Shown here in pieces: positions 5,767 through 7,835 of a DNA stretch of 7,835 nucleotides (its first letter is position 1; every line of letters starts with the position of its first letter). A program made the position numbers and the translations under genes. The notes below the pieces were generated by a model. The model had not been told where the DNA came from, ran no database searches, and saw nothing but the letters and a program-made list of their open reading frames with translations. This DNA comes from CAZIQY01 sp964541605 (GTDB lineage Bacteria > Desulfobacterota > Syntrophia > Syntrophales > UBA2185): positions 1-7,835 of the forward strand of contig CAZIQY010000109.1 of assembly GCA_964541605.1 (NCBI GenBank), written 5' to 3'.

Positions 5767-5788
5767 ACAAGGGCCACAGCTGTACATT
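5760..5788 (+). promoter_or_regulatory. promoter of mrp and the MBL-fold gene
   Basis: TTGACA (5760-5765) is followed after exactly 17 bp by TACATT (5783-5788), four of six -10 positions. A start near 5795 would give an untranslated leader of about 90 nt before ATG 5887. This leader holds an A8 run (5795-5802) and a 6-bp stem GAATCG/CGATTC (5832-5837 with 5846-5851, 8-nt loop) with no T-run, so I do not call it a terminator or riboswitch. Confidence 0.6.
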
Positions 5789-5886
5789 CCGCACTAAAAA
5801 AAAGGAAATCGTCTCACTATGGAACAAAATCGAATCGATGGTGAACGATTCAAACAAGAGAATATCGTTTTAAAAAGGAGCATAGA

Positions 5887-6771
5887 ATGGATTGTAAAAA
5901 ACATCAAGCAACTGGAAAACAACAAGAAAACAAAGAAGAAGGGAGCGCTCCCGACGAAAAGTTGAGAGCCTTTGTTGAGGACATGTCCCTTCAGGATCGT
6001 ATGGCGCAGATTAAACACAAGATTATGGTCCTGTCCGGGAAAGGGGGGGTCGGCAAGAGCACGGTGGCGGTAAACATCGCCGTTGCCCTGGGCCTTGAAG
6101 GAAAAAAAGTGGGCATTCTGGATGCGGATTTTCATGGTCCCAGCATACCCACGCTGCTTCATCTCAACGGGAAATCCCTGAAATCCGGTGAAAACGGAAT
6201 TGAGCCGATCGATTTTGTGGAAGGAGTCAAGGTGATGTCCATCGGGTTTTTCATGGCGGAGCAGGATAAGGCCGTGATCTGGCGGGGCCCTATGAAGATA
6301 AGCGTCATCAAGCAGCTTTTAGCCGAGGTGAATTGGGGAGAGCTTGATTATCTCATTATCGACTTTCCCCCGGGCACGGGAGATGAACCCCTTTCCGTTG
6401 CGCAGCTGATTCCAAACGCTGACGGGGCGATTATTGTCACCACCCCGCAGGATTTGTCCCTGATTGATGTGAGAAAATCCATTGATTTCTGCAAACAGCT
6501 GAAACTCCCCGTTCTGGGAGTGATAGAAAACATGAGTGGGCTGGTCTGTCCCCATTGTTCGCAGGTCATTGATGTTTTCAAGAGAGGCGGCGGCGAAAAA
6601 ATGGCCGGTGAGACGGGGGTCCCCTTTCTCGGCAGAATTCCTATAGAACCGCTGATCGTGGAGGCTTCCGACAGCGGGAAACCCTTTATTTATCATTACG
6701 GAGAAACGAAGGCTGCCCAGGCCTTTAACAAGGCCGTCCAACCCCTTTTGGGAATGAAACCAAGATCTTAA
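5887..6771 (+). CDS. mrp: Mrp/NBP35-family Fe-S carrier P-loop ATPase
   Basis: Cytoplasmic ATPase of the MinD/Mrp superfamily that, in studied members (ApbC/Mrp, Nbp35), binds a [4Fe-4S] cluster at a dimer interface and hands it to apo-proteins. The 294 residues contain a hydrophilic, poorly conserved N-terminus (1-40), the deviant Walker A GKGGVGKST (51-59, with signature Lys52), ILDADFHGPSIP (77-88), VIWRGPMK (130-137), Walker B region DYLIIDFPPGTGDEP (154-168), and the cluster-binding CPHC (221-224) after VIENMSG. Only one cysteine (Cys3) is in the N-terminus, so the Nbp35-type four-Cys N-terminal cluster is absent. The N-terminal DUF59/MIP18 domain of some bacterial Mrp proteins is also missing. 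AAGGAG at 5875-5880, six bases before ATG, fixes the start. It is divergent from a [4Fe-4S]-siroheme protein, a possible client, and co-directional with the MBL gene 46 nt downstream. Confidence 0.93.
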   Translation: MDCKKHQATGKQQENKEEGSAPDEKLRAFVEDMSLQDRMAQIKHKIMVLSGKGGVGKSTVAVNIAVALGLEGKKVGILDADFHGPSIPTLLHLNGKSLKSGENGIEPIDFVEGVKVMSIGFFMAEQDKAVIWRGPMKISVIKQLLAEVNWGELDYLIIDFPPGTGDEPLSVAQLIPNADGAIIVTTPQDLSLIDVRKSIDFCKQLKLPVLGVIENMSGLVCPHCSQVIDVFKRGGGEKMAGETGVPFLGRIPIEPLIVEASDSGKPFIYHYGETKAAQAFNKAVQPLLGMKPRS

Positions 6772-6817
6772 AAAAGCGGCTCTCTGATTTTCATCATTCA
6801 GCAAGGAGGATAAGAAA

Positions 6818-7777
6818 ATGGCCGATCAAAAATTGAAGCCTTTAGACAGAATAGAAATCCTTACCCTTCAGGACAACTATATCGAGATAACAGCGATGGA
6901 CAACAACGCCATCGTAACCCGGGCGATTCCCCTGAAGGACGGATATTTCCACCAGTCCGTCCTTTCGGAGCACGGTTTTTCCGCCGTCGTCCGGGCAACA
7001 CGGGAAGGAAAGACCGGAACCCTCCTGTTCGATTTCGGATTTTCCGAGGAAGGGGCGGCGTACAATGCCGGGATATTGGGCGCCGATTTATCCCTGGTGG
7101 GCGCCGTGGTCCTCTCCCACGGACACAACGACCATACCGGCGGATTTGATAAGCTGGCGGCGCTGGTCGGGGCGCGGAACATTCCCTTTGTTGTCCATCC
7201 GGCGGTTTTCCGCTCACCCCGTTATCTGAAAATGCCCGGGAACACGAAAATCTCCTTTTCTCCTTTGGGCCGGGGACAGATCAGCGCGTCAGGTCTGAAT
7301 CTGGTGGAATCCACTACGCCTTATCCACTGTTAGAAGACGCCTTGTTGTTTCTGGGCGAGATACCCCGTAAAACCGATTTTGAGAAAGGCTTCCCCATCG
7401 CCCATTATCAGGACGATGGTCATGAAAAGTGGGATCCCATCGAAGACGACACATCCATCGTCATGCATCTGAAGGACAAGGGTCTGGTCGTTCTCTCGGG
7501 TTGCGCTCACGCGGGCATTGTGAATACGGTTCAGTATGCCCGGGAGGTCACGGGGATCGATAAAGTTCACGTCATCATGGGGGGCTATCATCTCTCCGGC
7601 AAGCTTTTCGAGGGGATCATCGGCCGGACCATCGAAGAACTGAAAAAGATTGATCCGGACTATCTTATCCCCTGCCACTGTACCGGCCGGAAGGCTGTCA
7701 TGGAGATCGAAAAGGCCCTGCCGGACAAATTTATCCTGAACATGGCGGGAACGAAGATGACCTTTGCGGCGTTATGA
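6818..7777 (+). CDS. MBL-fold metallohydrolase, MJ0301 / beta-RFAP-synthase-like family
   Basis: Predicted cytoplasmic metallo-beta-lactamase-fold enzyme of 319 residues. Metal ligands seen: HGHNDH (101-106, the HxHxDH motif), His231 in SGCAHAG (227-233), and His258 in GGYHLS (255-260). FDFGFS (71-76) and the C-terminal IPCHCTG (284-290) are typical of the family annotated as 7,8-dihydropterin-6-yl-methyl-4-(beta-D-ribofuranosyl)aminobenzene-5'-phosphate synthase after Methanocaldococcus jannaschii MJ0301. That name is doubtful outside methanogens: most bacterial members have no proven substrate. A strong AAGGAGG at 6803-6809 lies eight bases before ATG 6818. The 46-nt gap after mrp has no terminator, so the two genes are probably one transcript. 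The short C-terminus ending in KMTFAAL is usual for this family. Confidence 0.88.
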   Translation: MADQKLKPLDRIEILTLQDNYIEITAMDNNAIVTRAIPLKDGYFHQSVLSEHGFSAVVRATREGKTGTLLFDFGFSEEGAAYNAGILGADLSLVGAVVLSHGHNDHTGGFDKLAALVGARNIPFVVHPAVFRSPRYLKMPGNTKISFSPLGRGQISASGLNLVESTTPYPLLEDALLFLGEIPRKTDFEKGFPIAHYQDDGHEKWDPIEDDTSIVMHLKDKGLVVLSGCAHAGIVNTVQYAREVTGIDKVHVIMGGYHLSGKLFEGIIGRTIEELKKIDPDYLIPCHCTGRKAVMEIEKALPDKFILNMAGTKMTFAAL

Positions 7778-7835
7778 GCGTTGCAAGACGGATAATGCCC
7801 TGAAAGGGGAGCCTGTAGCTAAACCAGGGGATGGC
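7778..7835. other. downstream tail, no gene assignable
   Basis: The last 58 bases contain only a 4-bp CCCT/AGGG hairpin (about 7798-7808) without a T-run. An ATG at 7831-7833 has no good Shine-Dalgarno spacing (the nearest GGGGAG is about 20 nt upstream) and only two bases follow it. Whether a further gene starts here cannot be judged from this window. Confidence 0.4.

Noticed and set aside
5832..5851. GAATCG/CGATTC hairpin in the mrp leader as a riboswitch or attenuator
   Set aside because: Only six base pairs, no T-run, no recognisable aptamer core or alternative pairing with the ribosome binding site.
5819..5965. Lysine-rich 48-codon frame starting ATG 5819 and overlapping the mrp start
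   Set aside because: Its nearest Shine-Dalgarno-like AAGG is about 13 bases away. The composition only reflects the A-rich leader, and it overlaps mrp in another frame, while mrp has its own good ribosome binding site.
6861..7217. 118-codon minus-strand frame within the MBL-fold gene
   Set aside because: Arg/Pro/Gly-rich product typical of antisense reading of a GC-richer gene; no motifs, and the plus strand encodes the intact HxHxDH enzyme.
7796..7809. CCCT-GAA-AGGG hairpin after the MBL gene as a terminator
   Set aside because: Four-base stem and no following T-run.

Overview
The window looks like chromosomal DNA of an anaerobic, probably delta-proteobacterial (Desulfobacterota / syntroph or sulfate-reducer-like) organism. 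This is inferred from the protein types: an iron-sulfur flavoprotein, a full nickel-pincer cofactor set (LarC, LarE, LarB), a small single-subunit siroheme sulfite reductase of the kind known from Desulfovibrio, and an Mrp/NBP35 ATPase. No rRNA or taxonomic marker is complete enough to settle this. The coding genes are tightly packed and mostly ordinary in base composition. I see no tRNA, rRNA, CRISPR array or insertion sequence.

Layout. (1) Bases 1-469, minus strand: 5' part of rsmG (16S rRNA G527 methyltransferase), cut by the window edge. (2) 470-633: divergent intergenic region with a 13-nt direct repeat and, from 552, a short reading frame whose first ~22-26 codons match the ribbon-helix-helix N-terminus of the nickel regulator NikR. 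The frame runs into the next gene and stops at 653, so this appears to be a truncated nikR remnant. (3) 634-2132, plus strand: an iron-sulfur flavoprotein / NADPH-dependent FMN reductase-like protein, then an integral-membrane ICMT/MddA-type methyltransferase. (4) 2201-4953, plus strand: larC-larE-larB with overlapping or near-touching ends, certainly one operon, closed by a hairpin plus T-run at the larB stop codon. Together these three would make the nickel-pincer nucleotide (NPN): LarB carboxylates and hydrolyses nicotinic acid adenine dinucleotide, LarE thiolates both carboxylates, and LarC inserts nickel. The usual client, lactate racemase LarA, is not in the window. (5) 4984-5643, minus strand: small sulfite/nitrite reductase-like siroheme-[4Fe-4S] protein, convergent with larB. 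(6) 5644-5886: divergent control region with a 9-bp perfect inverted repeat whose two arms each hold a consensus TTGACA -35 box pointing outward, each 17 bp from a plausible -10. (7) 5887-7777, plus strand: Mrp/NBP35 Fe-S carrier ATPase, then an MBL-fold hydrolase of the MJ0301 (beta-RFAP synthase-like) type.

The most interesting points are the nikR remnant upstream of a nickel-cofactor locus, with the next gene apparently using nikR codons as its ribosome binding site; the symmetric divergent promoter between the sulfite reductase and mrp; and the lar operon without larA next to a flavoprotein and a membrane methyltransferase. None proves a new system, but they are specific and checkable.
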